This document shows positions 36,791-45,192 of a stretch of 64,000 bases of DNA, in pieces (the stretch's first letter is position 1; the number at the start of each line of letters is the position of its first letter). A program made the translations under genes and the position numbers. This DNA comes from CAVQKZ01 sp963837325 (GTDB taxonomy: Bacteria > Actinomycetota > Actinomycetes > Mycobacteriales > Jatrophihabitantaceae), in contig CAWIMV010000002.1 of NCBI GenBank assembly GCA_963837325.1, positions 1,335,952-1,399,951 on the forward strand, in the 5' to 3' direction. A model generated the notes under the pieces. It saw only the letters and a list, made by a program, of their open reading frames with translations, did no database searches and had not been told where the DNA came from.

Positions 36791-37453
36791 GTGCGATGTG
36801 ATCGGTTCAGGGAGGCCGCCTCGGCCCGCCTCGATGGCGAGCCGTTGGGTATGTCGTCGTCCGGCCTCGATCATCACCTTGCCACCTGCTCCGAGTGTGC
36901 CCGATGGGCCGAGGACGCGACGCGACTGACCCGCCAAGCCCGCCTCAGCGCGGCCGAAGTGCCGGACCTGGCCGAGCAGATCACGGCCGACATCGTGTTG
37001 CCGGCCCGGCGGGTGTTTCGGCGTCGGGCCTTGCTGCGGGCCGCGCTCGTCCTCGCCGCCGTGGTCCAGTTGGCGATCGCCCTGCCGGCGTTCTTCGGCG
37101 ACAGCATCGGGATGGCCATGTCCGCCCACGCCAGCCACGAGGCGGCGGCCTGGAACCTGGCGCTGGCAGCGGCGTTTCTGGCCACGGCCGCCACTCCGCG
37201 CCGCGCGGCCGGGCTGGTGCCGCTGCTGGCGACGTTCGTCGTCGTGCTGGGCGCCGTGAGCGCGCACGACATCGCGGACGGAGCGGTGTCGTTCGGGCGG
37301 ATCAGCACCCACTTCGCGGCCATCAGCGGCCTGCTGCTCGTGTTGCTGCTCGATCGGGCCGAGCGGGCGCTGCCACCCGGGCGATTCAGCCCAGCCGGCA
37401 CCGCCGGCGACCGCGACGAACCCGGGCGCCGGCGGCTGCGGGGCGTCGCGTGA
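36791..37453 (+). CDS. Zinc-finger (zf-HC2) membrane protein, probable anti-sigma factor
   Basis: 220 aa from the GTG at 36791. Seen: Cys near residue 3, then HHLATCSECARW, which is the HxxxCxxC of zinc-binding anti-sigma domains, followed by about five membrane helices (RRALLRAALVLAAVVQLAIAL and others). It is divergent from the ECF sigma factor and heads the copper operon. I infer that it holds that sigma factor at the membrane. No Shine-Dalgarno is visible, so the message may be leaderless. Its stop overlaps the CopC-CopD start (GTGA). Confidence 0.8.
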   Translation: MRCDRFREAASARLDGEPLGMSSSGLDHHLATCSECARWAEDATRLTRQARLSAAEVPDLAEQITADIVLPARRVFRRRALLRAALVLAAVVQLAIALPAFFGDSIGMAMSAHASHEAAAWNLALAAAFLATAATPRRAAGLVPLLATFVVVLGAVSAHDIADGAVSFGRISTHFAAISGLLLVLLLDRAERALPPGRFSPAGTAGDRDEPGRRRLRGVA

Positions 37454-39174
37454 TCCGGCGGTTGGCCGCGCTGCTGGTGCTGCTCGGCGCCGTCCTGGGT
37501 ATCGGGTTTGCGTTCGCCGGCGCCGCGTCCGCGCATGCCACCGTCGTCGGCACGACGCCGACCGATGGATCTCGGCTGAAGAGCGCACCGGCTGTCGTCA
37601 TGGTGACGTTCGACGAACCGGTCGGGCTGGGCGGCGCCGGCTACCTGCACGTCACTGATCAGAGCGGTCGTCGCGTCGATGCCGGGGCGGCGTTCCATCC
37701 TGGCGGTGACGGCGCCAAGGTGGCCGACAAGCTGAAGTCCGGACTCGGCGACGGCACCTATACCGGCAGCTTCCGGGTGATCTCGGCCGACTCGCACCCG
37801 GTCGCCGGGACGATGCGGTTCGTTGTCGGCAACGGCGTGCTCACGGCCGCGGCCGGCACCACGTCGACGGTCAACCACACGACCAGCGTCGCGTTCGATG
37901 TCGTCCGCTGGATCTCCTTCGCCGGCTTCGCCCTCCTCGGCGGGGCCTGGCTGCTGTTGACGGTGTGGCCGCAGGGCCGCGACGACCGCCGGGCCGTGCC
38001 CATCGTCTGGGCCGGCTGGATCGCGATGGCGCTGGGCGCCGTGGCCGAACTGCTGCTGCAGGGCCCCTACTCGGCCGGAACGGGGCTGTCCCACGTCGCC
38101 AACTGGTCGCTGCTCGACGGCACCCTGCACACCGACTACGGCCAGGCCCACTGCGCCCGGCTGCTGTTGCTCGGAGCGCTGGCCCTGCTGCTGGGGTGGG
38201 CGTTGCAGGGCGAGCGGCGGCGGTCGCCGGTCGAGCACGCGGCGTGGCCGCTGGCCGCGGGGTTGGCGCTGAGCTTCTCGCTGGTCGGCCATCCCGAGAC
38301 CACCAACCCGCGCCTCCTGTCGGTGGCGGCCGACTCGCTGCACCTGCTGTCGATGGCCAGCTGGGTCGGCGGCCTCGTAGTGCTGGTGGCTGCGGTGCTG
38401 CCCCGGCGTGAGCCGGCGGAACTGCGCGCGGTGCTGCCGGTCTTCTCGCGGGTGGCGCTGGCGGCGGTCGCCGCTCTGGCCGTGACCGGGACGTATGCGG
38501 CCTGGCGGGGCATCGGCACGCTGCACGCGATCTTCACCACGACGTACGGGCTGCTCGTCGTGGTCAAGGTGGCGCTGTTCGTCGGCGTGCTGCTGTTGGC
38601 GAATGTGTCCCGCAACGTGATCCAGCGCCGCTTGGTGCGGGTGCCGGTGGCCTATGCGATGAGCGACGCGGCGCTGGCCGAACCGGCGGCCGCGGATCGG
38701 GAAGAGCCGCCGGGGGACGACGGGTCGCATCCGGTCGCGATGGAGCGGCTGCGGCGCTCGGTGCTCGTCGAGATCGCGTTGGCGATAGGCGTCCTCGTCG
38801 CCACGTCGGTGCTGGTGGCCCAGCCGCGGGGCAAGGAGGCGATCGCGGCCCGCGAGCTGCGCCCGGCGTCGGCCACGGGCGGCCTCGGCGACGGCCGCGA
38901 TGTGACCGTGACGGTGACGCCCGGCCGGCACGGCACGGTCGCCACCGACGTCGTCATCAGCTCCGGGGCGCAGCCTCAGAAGGTGACGGTGACGGCCACC
39001 CTGCCGGCCAAGCAGCTCGGCCCGATTCCGATCCCGCTGCGCGCGAACGGCACCCGGGCCTACGCGGGCAGCGGCGTGAACCTGCCGGTGGCGGGCAATT
39101 GGCGGTTCACGGTGATCGTCACCGATTCGAAGTTCGATGCCACGGCCGAACAGGTCAAGATCCACCTCTACTGA
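37450..39174 (+). CDS. CopC-CopD fusion copper transport protein
   Basis: 574 aa, GTG start. Seen: signal peptide ending ASAHATVVGTTP, so the mature protein begins with the copper-ligand His of CopC; CopC domain (VMVTFDEPVGLG, then GTYTGSFRVISADSHPVAGT with Asp-x-His ligands); CopD domain of about eight helices (LHLLSMASWVGGLVVLVAAV); and a C-terminal beta domain with WRFTVIVTDSK. The order is that of YcnJ from Bacillus. Part of an operon with YcnI, PCuAC and Sco1, which together point to copper uptake for cytochrome oxidase. Confidence 0.92.
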   Translation: MIRRLAALLVLLGAVLGIGFAFAGAASAHATVVGTTPTDGSRLKSAPAVVMVTFDEPVGLGGAGYLHVTDQSGRRVDAGAAFHPGGDGAKVADKLKSGLGDGTYTGSFRVISADSHPVAGTMRFVVGNGVLTAAAGTTSTVNHTTSVAFDVVRWISFAGFALLGGAWLLLTVWPQGRDDRRAVPIVWAGWIAMALGAVAELLLQGPYSAGTGLSHVANWSLLDGTLHTDYGQAHCARLLLLGALALLLGWALQGERRRSPVEHAAWPLAAGLALSFSLVGHPETTNPRLLSVAADSLHLLSMASWVGGLVVLVAAVLPRREPAELRAVLPVFSRVALAAVAALAVTGTYAAWRGIGTLHAIFTTTYGLLVVVKVALFVGVLLLANVSRNVIQRRLVRVPVAYAMSDAALAEPAAADREEPPGDDGSHPVAMERLRRSVLVEIALAIGVLVATSVLVAQPRGKEAIAARELRPASATGGLGDGRDVTVTVTPGRHGTVATDVVISSGAQPQKVTVTATLPAKQLGPIPIPLRANGTRAYAGSGVNLPVAGNWRFTVIVTDSKFDATAEQVKIHLY

Positions 39175-39185
39175 AAGGCTGTCCG

Positions 39186-39905
39186 TTGATCAAGAGGCTG
39201 CGCATGTTCGCGGTGGCTGGTGTTGTCGCGGGTGCCGCCCTGCTCGTCCTGGCCGGGCCGGCGTCCGCCCACGTCACGGTCAGCGCCCCCGGAGCGACGC
39301 GCGGCGGCAGCGATCAGGTGATCACGTTCCGGGTGCCGGTCGAGGAGCACGCCGACACGGTCGGCTTGCGGCTGGCACTGCCGACCAAGACCCCGATCGC
39401 GTCGGTGGAGGTGCAGGCGATCGCGGGGTGGACGCACACCCAGAAGACGGCCAAGCTGGCCCAGCCGATCCACACCGACGACGGTGACATCACCGACGCC
39501 GTCTCCGAGATCGACTGGACGGCCAAGCCGGGCCAGGGTCTCAAGCCCGGCGAGTTCGGCGTGTTCACGATCATCGCCGGCCAGTTGCCCGACGCGCCGA
39601 GCCTGGCGTTCAAGGCCATCCAGACCTACAGCGACGGCACTTCGGTCGCGTGGATCGAGACGGCGGCGCCAGGCAACACGGCGCAGCTGGAGCATCCGGC
39701 GCCGACCCTGCAGCTGGCGGCGAAGGCGGCCGGAGCGTCACCCTCGGCGAGCGTCTCCATCGCACCGGGCGCGTCGGCCTCGTCGGCCTCGTCGTCGAAG
39801 TCGAGCAATACCGGCCCAGTTGTGCTGTCGATCGTCGCACTCGTGGTGGCGGCCGCGGCGCTGGGTCTCGGCATCGTGTCCCGCGCGCGAGACGGGCGGA
39901 CCTGA
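39186..39905 (+). CDS. YcnI-family (DUF1775) copper-binding protein
   Basis: 239 aa from a TTG at 39186 behind AAAGG. Seen: signal peptide ending PASAHVTVSAPGATRGG, placing the copper-ligand His at the mature N-terminus; a beta-sandwich with IAGWTH and EIDWTAKPGQGLKPGEFGVF (the Trp brace and acidic ligand region); a Ser/Ala-rich linker; and a C-terminal membrane anchor (VVLSIVALVVAAAALGLGIV). YcnI binds Cu(II) outside the membrane. An alternative ATG six codons in would still leave a signal peptide. Confidence 0.9.
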   Translation: MIKRLRMFAVAGVVAGAALLVLAGPASAHVTVSAPGATRGGSDQVITFRVPVEEHADTVGLRLALPTKTPIASVEVQAIAGWTHTQKTAKLAQPIHTDDGDITDAVSEIDWTAKPGQGLKPGEFGVFTIIAGQLPDAPSLAFKAIQTYSDGTSVAWIETAAPGNTAQLEHPAPTLQLAAKAAGASPSASVSIAPGASASSASSSKSSNTGPVVLSIVALVVAAAALGLGIVSRARDGRT

Positions 39906-40423
39906 TGCGGATCCCCTGGTCGGCCGCGATCGGCGGCGTGCTGGTCGCCGCCGTGGGGGCGGCCGGGCTGATCCGCGGCGCGGTGCCTCCGGCGGTGGCG
40001 TCCGGCGGCGCTTCGCCGGCTGCACCCATCGTGGTGTCGAACGCCTACGTGCGCGAGCCCGCGCCGCCCACCGACGCCGCGGCCGCGTACTTCACCGTCT
40101 ACAACACCACCGGCCGGGCCGACCGGCTGCTGTCGGTGACGTCGGGGGCGGGGGCGACCTCGGTGTTGCACGCCACCGTGCACGGCGTGATGACGGCCGT
40201 CGCGAACGGGGTGGTGATCCCGGCCCACGGCAGTCTCGTACTGTCGACGGGGAAGGGACACGTGATGATCGAGCAGCTGTTCGGCAAGCTGCTGCCCGGC
40301 CAGAACGTCAACCTGGAACTGACGTTTGCCGACGCCGACCCGGTCGAGGTCACTGCGCCGGTGATTGCGCTCGGGGCGCCCGCTCCGAACGGCTCGCCCT
40401 CACCATCGGGAGCGACGAAGTGA
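39905..40423 (+). CDS. PCu(A)C periplasmic copper chaperone
   Basis: 172 aa. Seen: N-terminal membrane segment, the start of the domain VVSNAYVREPAPPTDAAAAY, and the copper ligands in SVLHATVHGVMTAV and GKGHVMIEQL (His, Met, His, Met). PCuAC delivers Cu(I) to the CuA site of cytochrome oxidase together with Sco1, the next gene. Start overlaps the ycnI stop (TGATG), and its own stop overlaps the sco1 start. Confidence 0.9.
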   Translation: MRIPWSAAIGGVLVAAVGAAGLIRGAVPPAVASGGASPAAPIVVSNAYVREPAPPTDAAAAYFTVYNTTGRADRLLSVTSGAGATSVLHATVHGVMTAVANGVVIPAHGSLVLSTGKGHVMIEQLFGKLLPGQNVNLELTFADADPVEVTAPVIALGAPAPNGSPSPSGATK

Positions 40424-41070
40424 TCCACCGCGTGCGGTCTGTCGTGGTTGCCGCGGCGCTGGCCGGTGTGGCCGCGCTGGCCGGCTGCACCTCGTCGTCG
40501 GGTGGTGCCGCGAACTCGCCACCGTCCCAGCTCAACGACCAGTCGACCGGCGGGGCCGGCTTCCACGGCACCGGGCTCGTCCCGCCGCAGCCCCGGCCGT
40601 CATTCACGCTGACCGACACCGCCGGCCAGGCGTTCTCGTTCGGTACCCGGACGACCGGCCATCCGACGCTGGTGTTCTTCGGCTACACCAACTGCCCGGA
40701 CGTCTGCCCGACAACGATGGCCGACATCCACCAGGCACTGACCAAGCTGCCGGCCGCGCTGCAGGCCAAGACGTACGTCGTGTTCGTCTCGACCGACGTC
40801 AAGCACGACACCGCCGCGGTGATCAAGCAGTGGCTGGGGAACTTCAGCGGGGGAGTGCGGGCCACGTTCGTGGGGCTGCGCGGTACGCAGGCCCAGATCG
40901 ACGCCGCCCAGGCGGCCGCGCACATCACGCTGGCCGAGGACGGTGGGCAGACCCATTCCGCGCAGGTGCTGCTGTACGGCGTTGACAACTACGCCCGGGT
41001 GACGTTCCTGCAGAGCACCAACGAGGCGCAAGTGATCGCTCACGACCTGCCGCTCGCGGCGAAGACTTGA
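40420..41070 (+). CDS. Sco1/SenC copper metallochaperone lipoprotein
   Basis: 216 aa. Seen: lipoprotein signal ending LAGC (Cys23), thioredoxin fold with the copper-binding CPDVC in FFGYTNCPDVCPTTMADI, FVSTDVKHDT, and the distal ligand His in the QTHSAQVLLYG segment. GTG start overlapping the PCuAC stop, with GGGAG upstream. Assembles CuA in cytochrome c oxidase; no oxidase genes of this genome are in the window. Confidence 0.92.
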   Translation: MIHRVRSVVVAAALAGVAALAGCTSSSGGAANSPPSQLNDQSTGGAGFHGTGLVPPQPRPSFTLTDTAGQAFSFGTRTTGHPTLVFFGYTNCPDVCPTTMADIHQALTKLPAALQAKTYVVFVSTDVKHDTAAVIKQWLGNFSGGVRATFVGLRGTQAQIDAAQAAAHITLAEDGGQTHSAQVLLYGVDNYARVTFLQSTNEAQVIAHDLPLAAKT

Positions 41071-41101
41071 TCCATTCGCTCGTACGGCAGAATCACCCCT
41101 C

Positions 41102-42418
41102 GTGACCTGGACTTCAGCGCGACCGTGGCTCGGCACCGTCCTACGTCTCATCCTCGGCGTCATCTGGCTCTGGTCCGGGTGGGCCAAGCTGCACGACCCG
41201 CGGGCGTTCGTGCAGGTCGTCCGGGCCTACGACGCCACACCGGAGTGGCTGTCCAAGGCGATCGGGTACGGGCTGCCCGTGCTGGAGATCTGCCTCGGGC
41301 TGCTGCTGGTCATCGGTGTGGCGGTGCGGCTGGCGGCCGCGGTGTCGGCGGTGTTGTTCCTGGTCTTCCTCATCGGGCTGACGCAGGCGGCCGCGCGCGA
41401 CCTGCAACTGACGTGTGGCTGCTTCCACGGCGGTGGCATCACGGCCGGCCCGACGCAGTACACGCTGGACATCCTGCGTGACGTCGCGCTGTTGCTCCTT
41501 GCTGCCTATCTCGTCGTGTGGAGCATGACCCGGATTTCTGTCGAGGAGTTCCTGGCCCGCAACGATTACGTGCCGCCGCCGTCGGCCAAGCGGCTGCGCT
41601 CGCACCATGGGCAGCGCAAGTACAGCGCCGCGGTGGAGGCCCGGCGCAAGGAGGCGCGCGAGCGCGACCGGTACCTGAACGCGTCTGTCGCTGTTGTCGT
41701 GGTTCTGATCGCGGTGATCGGGGCGGGGGTGCAGTCGGGACGGGCCAAGATCGCCGGTTCGTTGGTGGCGACGCACGCTGGTGTCAGCAATGGAGTTGTC
41801 TACGGCAAGAAGGCCGCGGCGACGGTGGACGTCTTCGAGGACTTCATGTGCCCGGCCTGCCAGCGGTTCGAGTCTTCTGCGGGCGCGGCGCTGTCGGCTG
41901 ACGTCCGCGCGAACAAGGCCCAGGTGCGCTACCACCCGCTGGCGTTCCTCAATGCCAACTCCAACGGCACTCGGTACTCCTCACGTGCGGCCAATGCTGC
42001 CGTGTGTGCGTCCGACGTGTCGGTGGACGCGTTCAAGAAGTTCCACGACATCCTGTTCAAGGCCAACGTGCAGCCGAAGGAAGGCAGCGACGGGCTGCCC
42101 GATTCGAAGTTCATCACCTACGCGCAGCAGGCCGGGCTCACCACCAAGCAGGTCACCACGTTTTCGACGTGCGTGCAGCAGGAGAAGCACAAGGCGCTGG
42201 TGTTGGCTATCACCGACAACGCGAGCAAGCGCAACGTCACGCAGACGCCGACGGTGCGGGTGAACGGCAAGACACTGAGCAACCCGAACCGGGAGTCGCT
42301 GACGGCGGCGATAGCGACGGCGGACAAGAAGGGCCCGGCGCCCTCGCCATCTCCTACAGGATCGCCGAGCGCGACGAGTACGCCGACGCCGACCGCGTCG
42401 TCCAGCGCGAAGAAGTAG
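41102..42418 (+). CDS. MauE/DoxX-type membrane domain fused to DsbA-like thioredoxin
   Basis: 438 aa, GTG start. Seen: residues 1-150 form four helices with the MauE signature (GVIWLWSGWAKLHDPRAF, and QLTCGCFHGGG with a conserved Cys pair); a basic linker; one further helix near 200-220 (VAVVVVLIAVIGAGV); and an external DsbA-like domain with CPAC in DVFEDFMCPACQRFE and the cis-Pro region TQTPTVRVNG. The tail is Pro/Ser/Thr-rich. The fusion would pass electrons across the membrane to a thiol site, perhaps to reduce Sco1 or CuA cysteines (inference). It follows sco1 by 31 bp and ends at a strong terminator. Confidence 0.88.
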   Translation: MTWTSARPWLGTVLRLILGVIWLWSGWAKLHDPRAFVQVVRAYDATPEWLSKAIGYGLPVLEICLGLLLVIGVAVRLAAAVSAVLFLVFLIGLTQAAARDLQLTCGCFHGGGITAGPTQYTLDILRDVALLLLAAYLVVWSMTRISVEEFLARNDYVPPPSAKRLRSHHGQRKYSAAVEARRKEARERDRYLNASVAVVVVLIAVIGAGVQSGRAKIAGSLVATHAGVSNGVVYGKKAAATVDVFEDFMCPACQRFESSAGAALSADVRANKAQVRYHPLAFLNANSNGTRYSSRAANAAVCASDVSVDAFKKFHDILFKANVQPKEGSDGLPDSKFITYAQQAGLTTKQVTTFSTCVQQEKHKALVLAITDNASKRNVTQTPTVRVNGKTLSNPNRESLTAAIATADKKGPAPSPSPTGSPSATSTPTPTASSSAKK

Positions 42419-42427
42419 GCCGCAACG

Positions 42428-42468
42428 CCGAAGGGCCGGACACCCCAAGACGGGGTCCGGCCCTTCGG
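42428..42468. terminator. Bidirectional terminator hairpin
   Basis: CCGAAGGGCCGGAC (42428-42441) and GTCCGGCCCTTCGG (42455-42468) pair perfectly around a GC-rich inner part. It lies between the end of the copper operon and the converging HU gene, 10 bp from the HU stop, and can serve both. Confidence 0.8.
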
Positions 42469-42478
42469 TCGTTTGAAG

Positions 42479-42754
42479 CTACTTGTTGGCGGCTTCCTTC
42501 AGCGCGCTGCCGGCGCTGAACTTCACGGTCTTCGCGGCCTTGATCTGGATGGTGGCGCCGGTGGCCGGGTTGCGTCCCTCACGGGCGTTGCGTTGCCCGA
42601 CCGAGAGAGCGAAGAAGCCGGGGACGCTGACCTTCTCGCCCTTGGCCGCGGCGTCTTCCAGTGTCGACTGCAGGCCACGCAGGACCGCGTCCACCGTCTT
42701 CTGCTCGAGCGATGACGCCTCGGCGACGGCGGCAACCAGTTCCTTGCGGTTCAC
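42479..42754 (-). CDS. HU-family nucleoid protein
   Basis: 91 aa DNA-bending protein. Seen: MNRKELVAAVAEAS at the start, VPGFFALSVGQRNAREGRNP (the beta-arm with the Arg-Asn-Pro tip) and a final VKFSAGSALKEAANK. It lacks the long Lys/Ala-rich tail of mycobacterial HupB, so it is a short HU. Start ATG 42754 behind AAGGGAG. Confidence 0.95.
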   Translation of the reverse strand: MNRKELVAAVAEASSLEQKTVDAVLRGLQSTLEDAAAKGEKVSVPGFFALSVGQRNAREGRNPATGATIQIKAAKTVKFSAGSALKEAANK

Positions 42755-42924
42755 GGGGATCTCCCTTGATCGTCGGTTTGTTGCTGGGTCCAGTATGGGT
42801 TACAGCCCTCCAGACCCCGTGTTCCGGGGGGTGTCGGCGTGGCGTGTCGGCACAGAATGACGGCATTCGGGACACTCTGCCGTGCCGTGTAACATTGCGC
42901 TTCGGTCCGACGGGGCCGCGTTTT

Positions 42925-42997
42925 GGGGCTGTGGCGCAGCTGGTAGCGCACCACACTGGCAGTGTGGGGGTCAGGGGTTCGAGTCCCCTCAGCTCCA
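42925..42997 (+). tRNA. tRNA-Ala (anticodon GGC)
   Basis: Acceptor strands GGGGCTG and CAGCTCC pair with a G3-U70 wobble, the alanine identity element. The anticodon stem CCACA/TGTGG encloses CTGGCAG, giving anticodon GGC; the T-arm is AGGGG-TTCGAGT-CCCCT. CCA is not encoded. It marks the left edge of the island of conflict genes. Confidence 0.96.
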
Positions 42998-43113
42998 CCC
43001 AGTTTTAATGGGCTAGAGCCTCTCGCAAGATCAACTAATTCCGCCTGGTTGCCAGTTTGGTTGCCATTGGTGCCAACGGTGCGCGTCAGCATCTGAGGCT
43101 TAGCGTCGCTCTA

Positions 43114-43140
43114 AGTAAAGGATGACGCTGATCCCTTACT
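43114..43140. promoter_or_regulatory. Near-perfect inverted repeat upstream of fic
   Basis: AGTAAAGGAT (43114-43123) and ATCCCTTACT (43131-43140) are inverted with one mismatch and a seven-base spacer, 11 bp before the GTG of the Fic gene. It probably acts as an operator or overlaps the promoter. Confidence 0.45.
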
Positions 43141-43151
43141 AAGCTGGCAGA

Positions 43152-44354
43152 GTGCGGAGAGGCGTTGTCGGTTCGATAACGAGGGCCTGGCCGGCGGTGA
43201 CCTACGAGCGACTGCGGTGGCAGCCGTCGACACTTCCGGGCGACTCCGCGTCTCGGGCGGCCCAGCCCTACCGAGCCGCAATAGCCGCCGAGATCGCCGA
43301 CGTTCGGGACGTGCCGCTGTCACCGGCAACCCGCGCCCTCGCCACCGAGGCGGCCACGGAGATCGCGCGGTTCGACCAGCAGATCAGCGCGGACCTGCCT
43401 CAGCTGTCTGCAGCGCTGCGGCGAGTCGAAGCCGCGGCCTCGTCGCGGATCGAGAACGTCATTGCATCCGCGGAGGCAGTCGGCCTGGCCGAGCTCGGCA
43501 ACACCGGCTCGGAGAGCGCAGCGCTCGTCGTCGCCAACGGCGTCGCGATGGAGGCCGCGCTGGCGCTCGCCGATCACCTCGACGGCGGCGCGATCCTCGC
43601 GATTCACGACGCGCTGCTCGGCCGCGCCGAGCCCGAGTCGGCCGGCAAGTGGCGCACGGTGCAGAACTGGATCGGCGGCAGCGTTCGTCGCCGCACGACG
43701 CCACGTTCGTGCCGCCCCATCCGGACCGCGTTCCGTCGCGATCGACGACCTGGAGCGGTTCCTCACGCGCGACGACCTGCCGGCACTGATCCAGGCTGCG
43801 ATCGCGCACGCGCAGTTCGAAACCATCCACCCATTCACCGACGGCAACGGACGCACCGGCCGCGCGTTGGTGCACAGCCTGCTGCGGGCCAAGGACTGAC
43901 CCGGCACGTCACCGTCCCTGTCTCCGCCGGCCTGCTCGCCGACACGCGCCGCTACTTCGACGCGCTGACCGCCTACCGCGACGGCGATCCAGAGCCGATA
44001 GTCGAGCGGCTGGCGAACGCGAGCTTCGCAGCGATCAACAACGGACGTGCTCTCGTCGACGAGCTACACGCGGTGCGCGCGAGCTGGGACGAGGCAATCT
44101 CCGCTCGCCGCGGCGCAACGGCGTGGCGTCTCGCCGACATGCTCCTGAGCCAACCTGTGGTCGATTCCCCGCTTGTGCAACGTCAACTCGGCGTGACTGC
44201 TCCGGCTGCACTGGGCGCCATCAGCCAACTCGTCGGGGCCGATGTTCTCGTAAAGGTCTCGGGCCGTCAGCGTTACCGCCGCTACAGCGCACCGCGCGTG
44301 CTAAAAGCCCTCGACGCGTTCGCCATCCGAACGGGCCGCCGCGGTGGCTTCTAA
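43152..44354 (+). CDS. Class II Fic-domain protein, frameshifted
   Basis: About 400 aa adenylyltransferase-type Fic protein. Seen: N-terminal part with the inhibitory motif SSRIEN near residue 98 (Ser-x-x-x-Glu-Asn of class II Fic), the active loop HPFTDGNGRTGR at about 43,830, and a C-terminal winged-helix region (LLSQPVVDSPLVQRQLGVT). The coding frame changes near 43,684, 43,733 and 43,895; each step equals the loss of one base and together they restore the first frame. Either three base-calling deletions or a decayed gene. Fic enzymes transfer AMP to target proteins; the inhibitory Glu keeps them off. Confidence 0.8.
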   Translation: MRRGVVGSITRAWPAVTYERLRWQPSTLPGDSASRAAQPYRAAIAAEIADVRDVPLSPATRALATEAATEIARFDQQISADLPQLSAALRRVEAAASSRIENVIASAEAVGLAELGNTGSESAALVVANGVAMEAALALADHLDGGAILAIHDALLGRAEPESAGKWRTVQNWIGGSVRRRTTPRSCRPIRTAFRRDRRPGAVPHARRPAGTDPGCDRARAVRNHPPIHRRQRTHRPRVGAQPAAGQGLTRHVTVPVSAGLLADTRRYFDALTAYRDGDPEPIVERLANASFAAINNGRALVDELHAVRASWDEAISARRGATAWRLADMLLSQPVVDSPLVQRQLGVTAPAALGAISQLVGADVLVKVSGRQRYRRYSAPRVLKALDAFAIRTGRRGGF

Positions 44355-44514
44355 CGGGGCGAGGGTGACCGATCGCGGGACCATCACGCGAAGATCGCCG
44401 ACTCGGTCGCAATGCCCAACAGGCCCCTCCGGACATAACGTCATGGGCGACTCCACGGCCGCAGCGAAATTTCGCTGAGCTCTGTCGACAAGCTCGCGAC
44501 TTCGAGCACCCATA

Positions 44515-45192
44515 TCAGGGTCCGAGCACGCCGACGGGCCACGAGACTCGGATACCGGAATGCAGACCAAGTCGGCGAACCCTCGTCACGCCTGCCGCGT
44601 CGTCGAGTCGGACTGCGGCGCCGACCGTTGTTAGGGCTGTGCTTGATATGCGGTCGCCGAAGAGGACGACCGATTTCTCGGTGTTGATCCGCGCACTCAT
44701 CCAAACGAGGCCCTGCGCCCACGGCAGCTGGTCATGAAACTCCTGTGCCCACACGACGGTGCGCGGGTAGTGGTAGCTCGTTGTCGCCGTGAGTTGGTGC
44801 GGCCGGAGCTCTAAGACGACGCAGCCCAGGGTCGTGGATTTCTACGAGTCTCAGCGGGGCACGTCCATCGACTCGGAAGCTGCTCAAGCATTTGCCGACC
44901 AGCTTGCGGCCTGCAACGAATGGTCGTCGCCCTGGAGTGGGACGTCATGGAACAGAGTTTCAGTAAGCGCGCAGTCCTCCGTAGCCCCGGCGTACAGGAT
45001 GGGAACGACTGATCCAGTCGAATCCGTGAACCAGTTGAATCCACCACCGGGGCCAGCGCCGGGTTGAACTCGCACGCGTCGTATCCCGCTGAATGACAAC
45101 GATGAAGCCGGTCGCCCGGTGGCCAAGGAGGTCTCCGTTGAGTTCGCGGCGAGGTCGGCAGGTGGGTCAGGAACGACACGACGTCCGGTCAT
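44515..45192 (-). CDS. RES-domain toxin (NAD+ phosphorylase family), frameshifted
   Basis: About 225 aa. Seen: FNWFTDSTGSVVPILYAGAT followed by EDCALTETLFHDVP (the Tyr and Glu of RES domains), then, after a frame change near 44,885, LRLVEIHDPGLRRL, and after a compensating one near 44,822, TTSYHYPRTVVWAQEFHD and GLVWMSARINTEKSVVLFGD. The two changes cancel, so the length stays in frame. RES toxins degrade NAD+. The ATG at 45192 directly follows the stop of the antitoxin-domain gene (TGAATG), the usual antitoxin-first order. Confidence 0.75.

Noticed and set aside
42751..43092. Minus-strand open frame across tRNA-Ala
   Set aside because: The TRTPDP-type text is the shadow of the tRNA; only a possible integrase tail near 43,040-43,080 was kept as a weak remark.
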